Shown: one piece after another, positions 1-8,951 of the stretch
Position numbering within the stretch: position 1 is the first letter of the stretch
How the letters are laid out: each line of letters begins with the position of its first letter
DNA from: Chloroflexi bacterium bin20
GTDB taxonomy: Bacteria > Chloroflexota > Anaerolineae > Aggregatilineales > Phototrophicaceae
Length of the DNA stretch: 64,000 nucleotides
NCBI GenBank assembly: GCA_002238485.1
Contig: MPMG01000002.1
Coordinates: 302,689-366,688, forward strand
Direction: 5' to 3'
Position numbers and translations under genes: made by a program
The notes under the pieces: model-generated
What the model saw: the letters and a program-made list of their open reading frames with translations, nothing else
What the model was told of the DNA's origin: nothing
Database searches by the model: none

Positions 1-741
1 TCGATTGATCACCTTTCGTTCTTCCAGTCCCTTGCTGCGCGCTGTCGTCACATATTGCTGATTCAGCACATCGAGAAGATTGCCGCGCATCACGCGCATA
101 TTCCGCGCCACGCCGCCCAATCCCGCGATGAGGATCACCGGCCCCACATGCTTGAGCAGATCAATGGCTTTAGCTATCGACCAGTCGGCGTAACGGAACT
201 CTGGCGAATGCAGCGCCGAGACATGCTCCCAGCCCAGACTAAAGGCCAAAAAGTACATGATTATCAGCGCCAGGGAAAAGCGCGGGAAAGATGTCGCGAA
301 GAAGGCGAATGTCGCCGCCACATTGTCGGCCACGCTATATTGGCGATTGGCGACATAAATGCCCAGCAGAATGCCGACAATTGACGAAATGGCGTGCGCC
401 GCCAAAGCAATGCCCAGCGTACGCGGCAGGCGCTGCGCCAGCAACTGGCTGACATCCACGCGCTGCGAGAATGACCAGCCAAAATCGCCCTCAAACACGA
501 TTGCGCCCAGCCACTTGAGATACTGGATGGGCAGGGGATCGAGCAAGCCATACTTGTCGCGCAATCGGTCGGCTGCTTCTTGCGCTTCTTCTTCCGATGC
601 GCCGCCCAGCCCGACCAACTCTTGTTTGTAGACATCGGCGAAATCACCAGGCGGTATCTGAATGATGACGAAAGCCACGATCGTGATGACGATCAAAATG
701 AGAATTGATGATATCAGCCGCTGCGCGATAAAGCGGAGCAT
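1..741 (-). CDS. ABC transporter permease, DppB/OppB type (partial, C-terminus beyond window)
   Basis: Inner-membrane permease subunit of a peptide/oligosaccharide ABC importer. The reading frame is open to the left edge, so 247 codons of roughly 330 are visible. The first membrane segment is about residues 9-29, followed by the periplasmic region usual for DppB and several more hydrophobic segments (110-130, 142-168, 198-212). The cytoplasmic EAA-type loop that contacts the ATPase begins near TTARSKGLEE (232-241). It lies downstream of the binding protein and ATPase genes on the same strand, so it belongs to that operon; the DppC partner is presumably past the window edge. The start ATG has no strong ribosome-binding site. 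The family call is secure; the substrate is inferred from the neighbouring GH4 gene. Confidence 0.9.
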   Translation of the reverse strand, partial: MLRFIAQRLISSILILIVITIVAFVIIQIPPGDFADVYKQELVGLGGASEEEAQEAADRLRDKYGLLDPLPIQYLKWLGAIVFEGDFGWSFSQRVDVSQLLAQRLPRTLGIALAAHAISSIVGILLGIYVANRQYSVADNVAATFAFFATSFPRFSLALIIMYFLAFSLGWEHVSALHSPEFRYADWSIAKAIDLLKHVGPVILIAGLGGVARNMRVMRGNLLDVLNQQYVTTARSKGLEERKVINR

Positions 742-791
742 AGGCGGGCGACCCTTCAGTCAGCGAATGCTGTTGGCAAGTAAGCCTGTCG

Positions 792-821
792 AGTATAAAT
801 CATCTTTTGCAAAAGCCACAA
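792..821 (-). promoter_or_regulatory. Possible internal promoter ahead of the dppB-like gene
   Basis: On the minus strand TTGTGG and TATACT are separated by 18 bases, about 50 bases upstream of the permease start. It would let the permease be transcribed separately from the binding protein. Called by eye only. Confidence 0.35.
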
Positions 822-860
822 CCGGGACGCGATGCTCACGCCCCGTCGCTAAGCCAATAT

Positions 861-888
861 GGGGAGAAGAGCGCAGGCTCATCCCCCC
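861..888 (-). terminator. Intercistronic stem-loop after the binding-protein gene
   Basis: Two 11-base arms (GGGGAGAAGAG and CTCATCCCCCC read on the plus strand) pair at most positions around a short loop, just 3' of the binding-protein stop. There is no clear T tract, so an mRNA-stabilising or attenuating hairpin is more likely than a full terminator. Confidence 0.45.
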
Positions 889-903
889 AGAATTGACTTC
901 GGA

Positions 904-2982
904 TTACATATCGTCCATGCCATAGTCGGGCAGGGTACCGGGGAAGATCTCGGCGATCTGCTCATCCGGGTTGACCCAAACGGCTTCCGGAATCACATTG
1001 CCCCAGGTCCACTGGTAGAAATAGGGCGGCGCGCCAACAGGGATGTTGTTGAAGCGCTTCGCCAAGCCCAAGCCATAACGACCCACAACGCCGCCAACCG
1101 TGTAGGAATTCTCGGTATACAGCTGGTTGTAGCGCGAGAGCAGGTCGACGCGGGCGCCAAAGTCCGGCTCCAGGCAGAAGGCGTTGATGACATCAACGAT
1201 CTCCGCTTCGAAGTCCAGCAATTCGCGCGAGCCGCCATCGGCGCGGTGGAAGTCGGGCGTGATGTCGGTTACGGGACCCAAATCCTGGCAGCGGGTGAAG
1301 GAAGTGGTGAATTCCTGCCCGATGCGGTCAACGCGCATTTCCCAGGTGCCTGTGGTGATGGCGTCATTGGCTGCCGGTCCCTGCAGCGGGCGCAGGTTCA
1401 CCTGAATGCCAACATCCTGCATCAGCAGCACAAAGGCTTCGCCGATCTGCCCGGTGGCCTCGGCAGCTACGCTGGTATCCAGCACGACGACCAGGTTGTC
1501 GCCAGCCAGGGAACCATCGGTCCAGTTCAAAATGCCGTCACCATCCGTGTCCTCAAAGCCCAGCTCTGCCAGCAGCGCGCGGGCCGATTCGGATGAGTAG
1601 GGGTAGTGGACGACGCTGTCGATATCGAAGTAGGGCGAGCCTGGCGTGATGCCACCGGCGAAGGCGCGCATGAAGGGACCGCGGATGATCGCTTGCCCGA
1701 TGCCGTCGCCATCCACCGCATGCTGGACGGCCCGGCGGAAACGAGCATTGCGGAAGAGCGCTCGCAGCGCCTCGTCGCGTTCGTCTTGCACGCCCAGGGT
1801 CGCCGACAGGTTGAACTGAATGTCGAAGGCGAGGGTTTCGGGACCCCACTCAATATAGAAGTGCGCGTCATCTTCTTGCGAACGCGTGATGGCTTCTACA
1901 TAGGTGCTGGGGTTTTCGAGGTTGGTGTGGTCAATCGAACCAGCCAGCGTACCCAGGGTACGGCCGATGCCGCTGGGACCCTTCTCGAAAGTTACTTCTT
2001 CCAGGTAGGGCAGTTGGTTGCCGGCTTCGTCAACCTTCCAGTAGTAGGGATTCCGGCGGTGTACCATGAACTCGTCGATCTGGTAGTCGACAGCTACCCA
2101 GGGACCCATGGTCGGCACGGGCAGTTCATCCTGTACTTGGAAGGTCTCGAAGGCGTCATAGTCGGACTCGGCGTTTATGGCCGGGTGCATGGGCGCGTAG
2201 GCGTGCTCGGCGCAGATGTTGAAGTCCAGGAAATCCATCTTGTACAGCAGCTGCACGGGGTAGGCCACGGGGAATGTCCACACGATGGTGTCGTCATTGA
2301 CCGCTTCGAGGCTGATGTCTTCGCCATCGATCTGCCAGGTGCTGCGGTTCGTCCACGAGTTGACATTCTCGTCCAGGATGATGTGGTTCCAGGTGAACAT
2401 GATGTCGTGAACGCCGAAGGGATGGCCATCAGACCACTTGGCGCCGCGAATGATGTTCATCGTCAGCTGCGTGCCATCCTCGCTCCATTCCCAGTCTGTC
2501 GCCAGGTTGGGCAGGGGCTCGAGGTTGTCGTGGCGCAGGAACATGGGACCGGACTTAACCAGCGATTCGCCATAGATGTAGTTGATGCCGAACCAGCCCT
2601 GCGTTTGACGCGCGCAGAGATTCCAGCCAGCCGTGGGCACAGCCGAGAAGTCGCGCCAGACGCCGCCATAGACGCCCGGGCCGGTGCTCATGCCGCTTTC
2701 CAGGATAACCTGCGGGTTCTCTGGCAGCCGTTCTTCGACCGGCGGCAGCTCGCCAGCTTCGACCATCGCGGTCATATAGGCCGGCTCGCTGTAGGAGTCC
2801 AGCGCCTTGTAGACGAGCATCTCGTCCAATGAGAAGGTCACAATCGGGTTGTCACCGATTTGCACGCCTTCGGGATAGGGGATCGGGTCAACAACTTCGC
2901 TGGTCTGGGCGAAGCCTCCCCCGAAAATGGTGAACATGACTGCTGTCGCCAGCAGCATCCGAACTAGCGTATTGCGTTTCAT
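904..2982 (-). CDS. ABC transporter substrate-binding protein, family 5 (SBP_bac_5)
   Basis: Extracytoplasmic solute receptor of 692 residues. The N-terminus is a classic signal peptide (KR, then a hydrophobic run, ending GGGFAQ near residue 26). The body has family 5 features such as the AKWSDGHPF segment. At 692 residues it is longer than typical DppA/OppA (about 520-550). Family 5 receptors of this kind bind oligosaccharides in some bacteria (known for Thermotoga), which fits the GH4 glycosidase in this operon. A good Shine-Dalgarno (GGAGGAAG) precedes the ATG. It is flanked by stem-loops on both sides, an arrangement that usually raises receptor expression over permease. Whether it binds sugar or peptide is inferred, not shown. 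Confidence 0.9.
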   Translation of the reverse strand: MKRNTLVRMLLATAVMFTIFGGGFAQTSEVVDPIPYPEGVQIGDNPIVTFSLDEMLVYKALDSYSEPAYMTAMVEAGELPPVEERLPENPQVILESGMSTGPGVYGGVWRDFSAVPTAGWNLCARQTQGWFGINYIYGESLVKSGPMFLRHDNLEPLPNLATDWEWSEDGTQLTMNIIRGAKWSDGHPFGVHDIMFTWNHIILDENVNSWTNRSTWQIDGEDISLEAVNDDTIVWTFPVAYPVQLLYKMDFLDFNICAEHAYAPMHPAINAESDYDAFETFQVQDELPVPTMGPWVAVDYQIDEFMVHRRNPYYWKVDEAGNQLPYLEEVTFEKGPSGIGRTLGTLAGSIDHTNLENPSTYVEAITRSQEDDAHFYIEWGPETLAFDIQFNLSATLGVQDERDEALRALFRNARFRRAVQHAVDGDGIGQAIIRGPFMRAFAGGITPGSPYFDIDSVVHYPYSSESARALLAELGFEDTDGDGILNWTDGSLAGDNLVVVLDTSVAAEATGQIGEAFVLLMQDVGIQVNLRPLQGPAANDAITTGTWEMRVDRIGQEFTTSFTRCQDLGPVTDITPDFHRADGGSRELLDFEAEIVDVINAFCLEPDFGARVDLLSRYNQLYTENSYTVGGVVGRYGLGLAKRFNNIPVGAPPYFYQWTWGNVIPEAVWVNPDEQIAEIFPGTLPDYGMDDM

Positions 2983-3017
2983 CTAACTTCCTCCGAAATT
3001 GGTTGACTACAAATTAT

Positions 3018-3041
3018 CCCGCCAGCGGACTCGCCAGCGGG
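3018..3041 (-). other. Intercistronic hairpin between ATPase and binding-protein genes
   Basis: A 10-base stem around a 4-base loop (arms CCCGCYRGCG type, two G-U wobbles on RNA) lies directly after the ATPase stop codon and about 35 bases before the binding-protein start. It is a likely RNA processing or stability element. Confidence 0.5.
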
Positions 3042-4070
3042 TTAATTCACCTCAGCTTCTTCGTCATTGTGCAGCCAGCAAGCGACTGTGTGCGCGCCAT
3101 CGACGCTGGTGGGCATGGGCAGATGCTCGCGGCATTTTGCCATCACATGCGGGCAGCGGTCGGCAAATGCGCAGCCAGCGATTTCTGTCGTGGCATTGGG
3201 CACGATGCCTTCGATCGGCGCCAGGATCTCTTTGCGCCGCCCAAGCACGGGGATGGATTCCAGCAAGCCCACCGTATACGGGTGCTGGGGGTTGCGGAAT
3301 ATATCGATGACCGTGCCATATTCGACGATGCGCCCGAAGTACATCACCGCCACATAATCGGCCATCTGCGAGACCACGCCCAGATTGTGCGTGATGATGA
3401 TGATGGACGAGCCGAAATCTTCTTGCAGCTTTTCCATCAGGTCGATGATCTGCGCCTGAATGGTCACATCCAGGGCGGTGGTCGGCTCATCGGCGATCAA
3501 AATGGACGGGTTGCAAGACAAAGCCAGCGCGATCATGACTCGCTGGCGCATGCCGCCGCTGAGCTGATGTGGATATTGATTGACGCGGTCTTCGGGGTCG
3601 GCGATGCGCACGCGGTCTAACATATCGATAGCGACTTTGATCGATTCCTTGCGCCCCAGCCCCTGATGCAATTCCACCACTTCGGCGATTTGACGCCCGA
3701 CAGTGTGCAGCGGGTTGAGCGAGGTCATGGGCTCTTGGAAGATCATGGAGATTTCGCCGCCGCGGATGCTGCGCATTTCGATGCCCTTGGGGTCGATCTG
3801 GGCGATATCAATGGTCTCGGCACGGCGCTTCTGTCGGCGGAAGATGATCTCGCCATCGACGATCTTGCCCGGCGGCGATTTGATCAACTGCATGATGGAG
3901 CTGGCGGTTACGCTTTTGCCACAGCCGCTTTCGCCGACGATGCCCAGAGTCTGCCCGTTGGCAAGCGAAAAGCTGACGCCCTTGACCGCCTGCACGACAC
4001 CTTTGTCGGTGAAGAAATGCGTTTTGAGGTTTTTGACCTCGAGGATCGGTTCGGCGCCGTTATTCGTCAA
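3042..4070 (-). CDS. ABC transporter ATP-binding protein, DppD/OppD type
   Basis: Cytoplasmic ATPase of 342 residues that powers the importer. Walker A is GESGCGKS (46-53), the Q-loop [10 protein letters not shown] (111-120), the signature LSGGMRQR (170-177), Walker [13 protein letters not shown] (190-201) and the switch histidine in ITHN (226-229). The C-terminal extension with the cysteine-containing CAFADRCPH segment is the oligopeptide-type C-terminal domain, separating it from amino-acid or sugar ATPases. It lies 31 bases from the GH4 gene and is followed by the binding protein. The partner DppF ATPase is not in the window. ATPase-before-receptor order is unusual but not unique. Confidence 0.95.
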   Translation of the reverse strand: MTNNGAEPILEVKNLKTHFFTDKGVVQAVKGVSFSLANGQTLGIVGESGCGKSVTASSIMQLIKSPPGKIVDGEIIFRRQKRRAETIDIAQIDPKGIEMRSIRGGEISMIFQEPMTSLNPLHTVGRQIAEVVELHQGLGRKESIKVAIDMLDRVRIADPEDRVNQYPHQLSGGMRQRVMIALALSCNPSILIADEPTTALDVTIQAQIIDLMEKLQEDFGSSIIIITHNLGVVSQMADYVAVMYFGRIVEYGTVIDIFRNPQHPYTVGLLESIPVLGRRKEILAPIEGIVPNATTEIAGCAFADRCPHVMAKCREHLPMPTSVDGAHTVACWLHNDEEAEVN

Positions 4071-4101
4071 AATCTGTCCATTCGTTCGCTGCTAACTATC
4101 C

Positions 4102-5601
4102 TTAGCCCGCAGCCCGCAATTCTTCTACACTGCGCGTATGCAGCCTTGCCGCACCCTGCGTTTCTTGCAACTGCACGCGTGTGCCAGCCGCTTCGTGCTG
4201 GTCCAGGCGCTGCTGGGCCGCGGCGATCTCTGCCTGGTCATAATTGAGCAGCCATTGCGCCTGCGCCACCAGCATTTCGTCGGTCATCTGCCAGACTTCT
4301 TCTGTATTGCAAACCGCGCCCACCAGCGGGTCGTGCAGCATAGCTTGCTTCAACAGGTCTACATCGCCATGCACAGCCGCTTCCATCGCCATCTGCTGCA
4401 CGCGCACGCTGGCTGAACAGGTGGCCGCGCAAGCCAAGGGCAAGTCGCCCACGACCGGCATGTTGATGCCGTTGGCGTCTACATAGCCCGGAATCTCGAC
4501 CACGCAGCCATCAGGCAGGTTGCTGATATGACCGCGGTTGGGCACATTGAAATGCCCGCGATACAGCCGCCCCGTCTCCAGCCCTTCGATGATGTAACTG
4601 CCGTGTTCGAGGCTGCGCCGCTCGGGACTGATCTGGGGCGGGTCTGCTTCCAGCCAGTTGGGGAAGTCGGTTTCGAACCAGTTGCGCCCTTCGGTGCAGA
4701 CGCGCAGATAGCCGCCGGTTTCGCCATGGATCCAGCGATTGAGGCTGATCCAGTCGCCGATTTCGTCGGCGCGCTTGCGATACCAGGGCAGGTATTCGCT
4801 CAGGTGTCCGTTGGATTCGGTGGAGAAATAACCAAAGCGCCGCAGCACATCAATGCGCACTTTTTCTTCGACGCTGTATTCGGGATGCGCTTCAAACAAT
4901 GCCAGCAGGTCCGGCAGCATATCCATCCCGCGCCAACGCACGTTGATGTACCAGGTTTGGTGGTTGATGCCAGCGCAGATGATATCGACATCATCGCGGG
5001 TTATCGTTTCCTCCGCGCCGATATGGCCCTGCTCGCGGGCCCACAACTCAATGCAGTCCGCAATCTGCTGGTGGCCATGCTGCACGCCATGACACAAACC
5101 GATGGTGCGCACGCCGCCGTATTGATTGCAAGCCCAGGTGTTCATGGCCATGGGGTTGGAATAATTCAAAAAGAGCGCGTCTGGCATAGCGACTTCGCGG
5201 ATGTCGCGGCAGATATCCAGCAGGGCGGGAATGGTGCGCTGCCCATACATGATGCCGCCGGCGCAGATGGTATCGCCAACGCACTGGTCGACGCCGTAGC
5301 GCAGCGGGATGTCTATATCCATCTGAAATGCTGCCAAACCGCCTTGACGGATCATGCTGATGACATAATCGGCATCGGCAATGGCTTCGCGCTGGTCGAG
5401 CGTAGAGCTGACCGTGGCGGGCAAGTTATTGGCGGCGATGTCACGCTGGCAGAGCTGCGCCACCATACCCAGATTGCGCTTGGAAATATCCATCAATGCG
5501 AAGTGCGTATCGGAAAATTCGGGCACGGCAAGCAGGTCGGTCATCAGCCGGCGAGTAAAGCCGACAGAGCCAGCGCCGATCATAGCGATTTTCAGTGTCA
5601 T
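4102..5601 (-). CDS. Glycoside hydrolase family 4, alpha-galactosidase/alpha-glucosidase-like
   Basis: NAD- and Mn-dependent glycosidase of 499 residues. It has an N-terminal Rossmann motif GAGSVGFT (9-16), the NYSNPMAMNTW segment (146-156), Cys170-His171 in GLCHGVQHG and His214 in GINHQ. Cys and the later His are the usual Mn ligands of GH4, an enzyme that works by oxidation-elimination rather than classical acid-base hydrolysis. The closest type by eye is MelA/AglA; galacturonidase or other alpha-glycosidase activity cannot be excluded. It is first in the minus-strand transport operon and presumably cleaves the imported oligosaccharide in the cytoplasm. Anomer and sugar specificity are not determined. 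Confidence 0.88.
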   Translation of the reverse strand: MTLKIAMIGAGSVGFTRRLMTDLLAVPEFSDTHFALMDISKRNLGMVAQLCQRDIAANNLPATVSSTLDQREAIADADYVISMIRQGGLAAFQMDIDIPLRYGVDQCVGDTICAGGIMYGQRTIPALLDICRDIREVAMPDALFLNYSNPMAMNTWACNQYGGVRTIGLCHGVQHGHQQIADCIELWAREQGHIGAEETITRDDVDIICAGINHQTWYINVRWRGMDMLPDLLALFEAHPEYSVEEKVRIDVLRRFGYFSTESNGHLSEYLPWYRKRADEIGDWISLNRWIHGETGGYLRVCTEGRNWFETDFPNWLEADPPQISPERRSLEHGSYIIEGLETGRLYRGHFNVPNRGHISNLPDGCVVEIPGYVDANGINMPVVGDLPLACAATCSASVRVQQMAMEAAVHGDVDLLKQAMLHDPLVGAVCNTEEVWQMTDEMLVAQAQWLLNYDQAEIAAAQQRLDQHEAAGTRVQLQETQGAARLHTRSVEELRAAG

Positions 5602-5730
5602 AAGTTTTTACAAGCCCGCCAGGCAGGTCCTGCAGCTATTTTTCCATACGAGAGCGCGGGCATTAAAACAGACGATTGCCACCGTGTCAAGATGCTGTAT
5701 GCGGGGGAGTGGCTAATTTGCTGGATACAG

Positions 5731-5767
5731 GCGCCCCCCTCGGTCCCCCCGACAGGTCAGGGGGAGG
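5731..5767. repeat. C/G-rich palindromic repeat, copy 1
   Basis: The motif CTCGGTCCCCC is followed by a loop CGACAGGTCA and GGGGG. Related copies are at 19294-19325 and 51008-51045. Confidence 0.6.
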
Positions 5768-5870
5768 CAACGGCACACGCGGATTCTGTCGGCAGGTCAG
5801 GGATGGGGAAACGCCATATACACGGAAGTCGCCACTCCCGGGGCGATTAACGTGGATTTGGGACACAAGA

Positions 5871-5905
5871 GATTCTCTGTGCTCTCTGTGTCTCTGTGGT
5901 GAATT
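5871..5905 (-). repeat. CACAGAG tract repeat
   Basis: Reads TTCACCACAGAGACACAGAG on the minus strand and continues with more AGAG units. Member of the dispersed family described in the findings. Confidence 0.7.
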
Positions 5906-5953
5906 GACCTTGTGTCAAGCATGACGAAAAAGTTGTATCCAGGAAGATAGACT

Positions 5954-6811
5954 TTACGCCAGCCCGGCCACCCGCCACAGTTGATTCATCGACTCGGCAG
6001 TGATTTGCGCGGCTTGCAGGGCATCATCCAGGGCATTGAGGCGCGCGCTGAATGGCTCTGGCGTGACAGGCCCATCGTATTCCAATTCTGCCAGCTTCTG
6101 CATGAAGTCGCGCAGGGGCAGCACGCCCGTTTCCAAAGGCAAGCGGCGGTCGTTGTCGATGTATTCGCGCATTTGCAGATCCAGCGGCGCATCGTTGACA
6201 TGCACATTGACGATATCGGACTTGCTGATCTTGTCCAGGTCGCCCACTGCCCCGCCCGATGTGTACAAGTGCCAGGCATCCAGCAGCAAGCCGACATTGC
6301 CCGTGCCCAGCGCCGCCGCCAACTCCAACATGCCTGCCATATCATAGATGAAGCCGTGTTTCTGCGGCGGGCGCAGAGTCTGCGGGCCGATGAATTCAAT
6401 GCCAAAGCGGATGCCATGCTCTGCCAGCGCCGCGGCAATGGGCTGGAAGCGCGCGACATGCCAGGCGAAGTTCGCGTCAAAGTCGCGCTGGTCGGACGAA
6501 GGCGGGCACCAGGTGGATGTGCGGTTCGCGCCCAGCTCGGCTGCCAGGGCGGCATAACGCGGCAGTTGCGCCAGGTCGGCTTCCCAGTCGTCGCTTTGCC
6601 ACCTGACCGGCAAGCCCCAGGCGCCAAAGCGTATGCCGGCCTCGTCAAAAAGCGCCTTGACACCCTCCACGCCAATTTCCTCCGCCAGCTGCGCCGCCTG
6701 CACGATGCTGAAGTCCAACCCGCCAAAGTCTGTACGCGCCGCCAATGCGATGCTGTCTGCCAGCGACAAGCCGCGTATGCCGATCGCGCCCGGGCTTAGT
6801 GTCTTGTACAT
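5954..6811 (-). CDS. Sugar phosphate isomerase/epimerase, xylose-isomerase-like TIM barrel
   Basis: Cytoplasmic protein of 285 residues in the AP-endonuclease-2/xylose-isomerase-like superfamily. Metal-ligand-like positions are visible in GIEFIG (Glu), LLDAWHLY (Asp, His), VHVNDAP (His, Asp) and TPEPFS (Glu). Such proteins include IolE, IolI and various ketose epimerases. Given iolB and iolD elsewhere in the window, an IolE/IolI role is possible but not shown. The start at MYKTLSPG is chosen because GGAAAGGCG precedes it at a good distance; a longer reading from 6883 lacks this. The gene is divergent from rpiA with 151 bases between them. Confidence 0.8.
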   Translation of the reverse strand: MYKTLSPGAIGIRGLSLADSIALAARTDFGGLDFSIVQAAQLAEEIGVEGVKALFDEAGIRFGAWGLPVRWQSDDWEADLAQLPRYAALAAELGANRTSTWCPPSSDQRDFDANFAWHVARFQPIAAALAEHGIRFGIEFIGPQTLRPPQKHGFIYDMAGMLELAAALGTGNVGLLLDAWHLYTSGGAVGDLDKISKSDIVNVHVNDAPLDLQMREYIDNDRRLPLETGVLPLRDFMQKLAELEYDGPVTPEPFSARLNALDDALQAAQITAESMNQLWRVAGLA

Positions 6812-6950
6812 GAAATTCGCCTTTCCGCCTGTGCCTTCGTTGGATAGCGGGATAGTAACACACAAGCCTTGCCACAGAAGCATGGAGACACTGTGATTCT
6901 TGTGCTGTGCAGGGGCGCGGCAAGATCGCCCAATGCAGTTCAGTTTGCGC

Positions 6951-6956
6951 TAGAAT
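6951..6956 (+). promoter_or_regulatory. -10 element TAGAAT, leaderless start of rpiA
   Basis: TAGAAT ends six bases before the rpiA ATG, so a start about seven bases downstream would fall on the initiation codon. No Shine-Dalgarno is present. Two other genes in this window have the same spacing. Confidence 0.55.
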
Positions 6957-6962
6957 TGCCCC

Positions 6963-7655
6963 ATGCTCGCCACAGACACACTCAAACAGCAAGCTGGCGC
7001 CTATGCCGCCGATCTCGTGCAGTCGGGCATGCGCATCGGGCTGGGCACCGGCAGCACAGCCATTCACGCCACCAGACGCATCGCCCAGCGCTTGACGAGT
7101 GGCGAGCTGCGCAAGATCCGCGCTATTCCCACTTCGCGCGCTACCGAAGCCGCAGCAATCGAACTGCGCATCCCGCTGGTGAGCTTTGCTGACTGCCAGC
7201 GTATCGACATGACCATAGACGGCGCGGACGAGGTCGACCCAGCGCTGAACTTGATCAAGGGCGGGGGTGGCGCCTTGCTGCGCGAGAAGATCGTGGCGCA
7301 ATCCACTGATCGATTCGTCATCGTGGTCGATGAATCCAAGCTGTCGCCGCGGCTGGGCAGTCTCTTCGCTGTGCCCGTCGAGGTGGTGGAGTTTGGCTGG
7401 CAGGCGCAGGCTCGCTTCTTGGAATCGCTGGGCGCGAATGTCATCATGCGCCGAAATGGCGGCGAACTGTATCGCACCGACCAGGGTAATCTCATCCTGG
7501 ATTGCAACTTTGGACCTATCGAGGATGTGCAGGAGCTGGCATCAATGCTGAATGCTCGCGCTGGCCTTGTCGAGCACGGATTGTTCATCGGCATGGCGCG
7601 GCAGGTTGTCGTGGCGGGCGCAGCCGGCATCCGCGTTCTGCGCGCAGAGCCCTGA
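6963..7655 (+). CDS. rpiA: Ribose-5-phosphate isomerase A
   Basis: Interconverts ribose-5-phosphate and ribulose-5-phosphate in the non-oxidative pentose phosphate pathway. Length 230 is normal for RpiA. Family signatures are GLGTGSTA near residue 23, DGADEVDP with LIKGGGGALLREKI around 86-110, and the VVDESKLSPRLG segment that carries the catalytic region. The gene stands alone with its own promoter, and the start appears leaderless. Confidence 0.96.
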   Translation: MLATDTLKQQAGAYAADLVQSGMRIGLGTGSTAIHATRRIAQRLTSGELRKIRAIPTSRATEAAAIELRIPLVSFADCQRIDMTIDGADEVDPALNLIKGGGGALLREKIVAQSTDRFVIVVDESKLSPRLGSLFAVPVEVVEFGWQAQARFLESLGANVIMRRNGGELYRTDQGNLILDCNFGPIEDVQELASMLNARAGLVEHGLFIGMARQVVVAGAAGIRVLRAEP

Positions 7656-7743
7656 GCATTTCGCTATCACCCAGACGGTCGGAGGCCTGACGCGCTTGTT
7701 GACCCCCCGTATTGCAGCCTGGCATGGTGCGCGATTCCTGCGC

Positions 7744-7749
7744 TATAGT
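7744..7749 (+). promoter_or_regulatory. -10 element TATAGT ahead of the TerB-C/ATPase/helicase operon
   Basis: TATAGT lies about 35 bases upstream of the GTG start of the first operon gene. No good -35 is visible. Confidence 0.4.
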
Positions 7750-7784
7750 CCGTAAGTCTTCGGTTTATGTGAAGGTGGCGTGGC

Positions 7785-8951
7785 GTGGCGATTCGATTTC
7801 GTTCCAGCACAGACGAGGCAACCAAGTTGGCGCTGGCACAGTTGCAAGAGACCGTGTCGGTGCAGCATGCCCAAATCCAGGCGCAGAAAGCGCGGATCGC
7901 CGCCCTGGAGTCCGCCAGCCAGACACAGCAGGCGCATATCAAAGCGCTGAATGACCAAGTGCAGCGGCAAGACGCGCAGATCCAGGCTCGGCTCGAGCGA
8001 AGCGCCGACAAGCAGCAGTTGTATGGCTACATCCAACGGGTTGTCGGCACAGTCGTCCAGCATCAGAATGATTTGCTGACACAATTGAGCGAGTCGCTGC
8101 AGGGCTTGTCCGAGCAGCAGGCCGATACAGAGCCCATCCAGGTCATTCAGGAAGAGTTCGCGCCGCCGCCTGCTGTTGAGCCCGCGCCCCCCGCCAAAGC
8201 CGCTGACCTGGAGGCGGTCTATGCGCCAGTCGCGGTGAAAGCCGATGACCCGCCTGCGCCTGGCAGTCCGATCCCGCCGCGCGAACCAGTTGACCGGCAG
8301 CTCAAAGTCATGCGCGCCTTCATTGACGCTGGCGACCGCTTTGTCGATTACATTGGCGAAGACTTGCCCAAAGCGCAGGTCAATCGCCTGGAAGAGCAAG
8401 AAAAGCTCGAACGGCACAAATTCCATCCCTACAAGCTGCGACCGACGCCGACCGGGCGCAAGTGGTTCGAACAAGCCACCCTGCCCGATGACGCGTCGCA
8501 GCCATACGACGCCGATACCCAGCCCTTGCCCGCCCTTGCAGACGAAGAGCTGGCAGCGCCGCACGATGCGCCGGTCGAGCCGGTCATATTTGATCCCTTG
8601 GCCGACGAGGACGAGATCCCGCCGCTGGATTCCTTGGTCGGCGCGCAAGGCAGCGACACGGCCAAGCTGATAACGTTGCTGATGGGGCGTGGCTGGGCAG
8701 CCACAGAATCCGACCTGCAAAATGCCTTCCCGCGCAGCCAGTTCGTCAATGTCATCATCGACGAAATCAACGAGCGGGCGCAAGACGAGATCGGCGACAA
8801 CCTCATCACCGACGAGAACGGAATCTGGACGATCGAAGCAGACTATCGTCCGGCGCTTTTGAACTGCCTGCAGGGCGAGCCTACTACAGAGGCGCTGCAG
8901 ATGAACGGTGAATCTGGCGGCGCAGCGGCAGCAGAAGACGGAGCGGAATGA
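7785..8951 (+). CDS. Coiled-coil protein with TerB-C-like C-terminal domain (defense-associated)
   Basis: 388-residue cytoplasmic protein, first of a three-gene overlapping operon. Residues about 10-75 are rich in heptad-like Gln/Ala/Leu and should form a coiled coil. A proline-rich acidic linker follows (about 125-165), then a helical middle. Residues about 289-352, with IIDEINERAQDEIGDNLI, match the TerB C-terminal domain pattern found in proteins beside BrxD-like ATPases. The tail is low complexity. GTG is taken as start because GAAGGTGG precedes it; two further GTGs just upstream are possible. It likely acts as a scaffold or regulatory partner for the ATPase and helicase; no catalytic motif is seen. 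Similarity is judged by eye. Confidence 0.7.
   Translation: MAIRFRSSTDEATKLALAQLQETVSVQHAQIQAQKARIAALESASQTQQAHIKALNDQVQRQDAQIQARLERSADKQQLYGYIQRVVGTVVQHQNDLLTQLSESLQGLSEQQADTEPIQVIQEEFAPPPAVEPAPPAKAADLEAVYAPVAVKADDPPAPGSPIPPREPVDRQLKVMRAFIDAGDRFVDYIGEDLPKAQVNRLEEQEKLERHKFHPYKLRPTPTGRKWFEQATLPDDASQPYDADTQPLPALADEELAAPHDAPVEPVIFDPLADEDEIPPLDSLVGAQGSDTAKLITLLMGRGWAATESDLQNAFPRSQFVNVIIDEINERAQDEIGDNLITDENGIWTIEADYRPALLNCLQGEPTTEALQMNGESGGAAAAEDGAE

Larger units (their letters stand above)
5602..5953. other. 352-base intergenic region with two repeat modules
   Basis: No gene is supported. It holds a C/G-rich palindrome at 5731-5767 and a CACAGAG tract (minus orientation) at 5871-5905; both families recur elsewhere in the window. 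The left part should contain the promoter of the GH4 operon, but I see no convincing hexamers. Confidence 0.7.

Noticed and set aside
1606-2832. Long plus-strand frame opposite the receptor gene
   Set aside because: It mirrors the receptor gene; the minus-strand frame has a signal peptide, family motifs and a ribosome-binding site.
4528-5850. 440-codon plus-strand frame opposite GH4
   Set aside because: Shadow of the GH4 gene, which has clear GH4 motifs.
8460-8480. GGTTCGAA-like stretch as a tRNA T-arm
   Set aside because: It lies inside a well-supported coding frame, and no acceptor or anticodon arms fit.
7743-8783. Minus-strand frame over the TerB-C-like gene
   Set aside because: The plus-strand frame overlaps the next gene by ATGA and shows coiled-coil and TerB-C patterns; the minus frame shows none.
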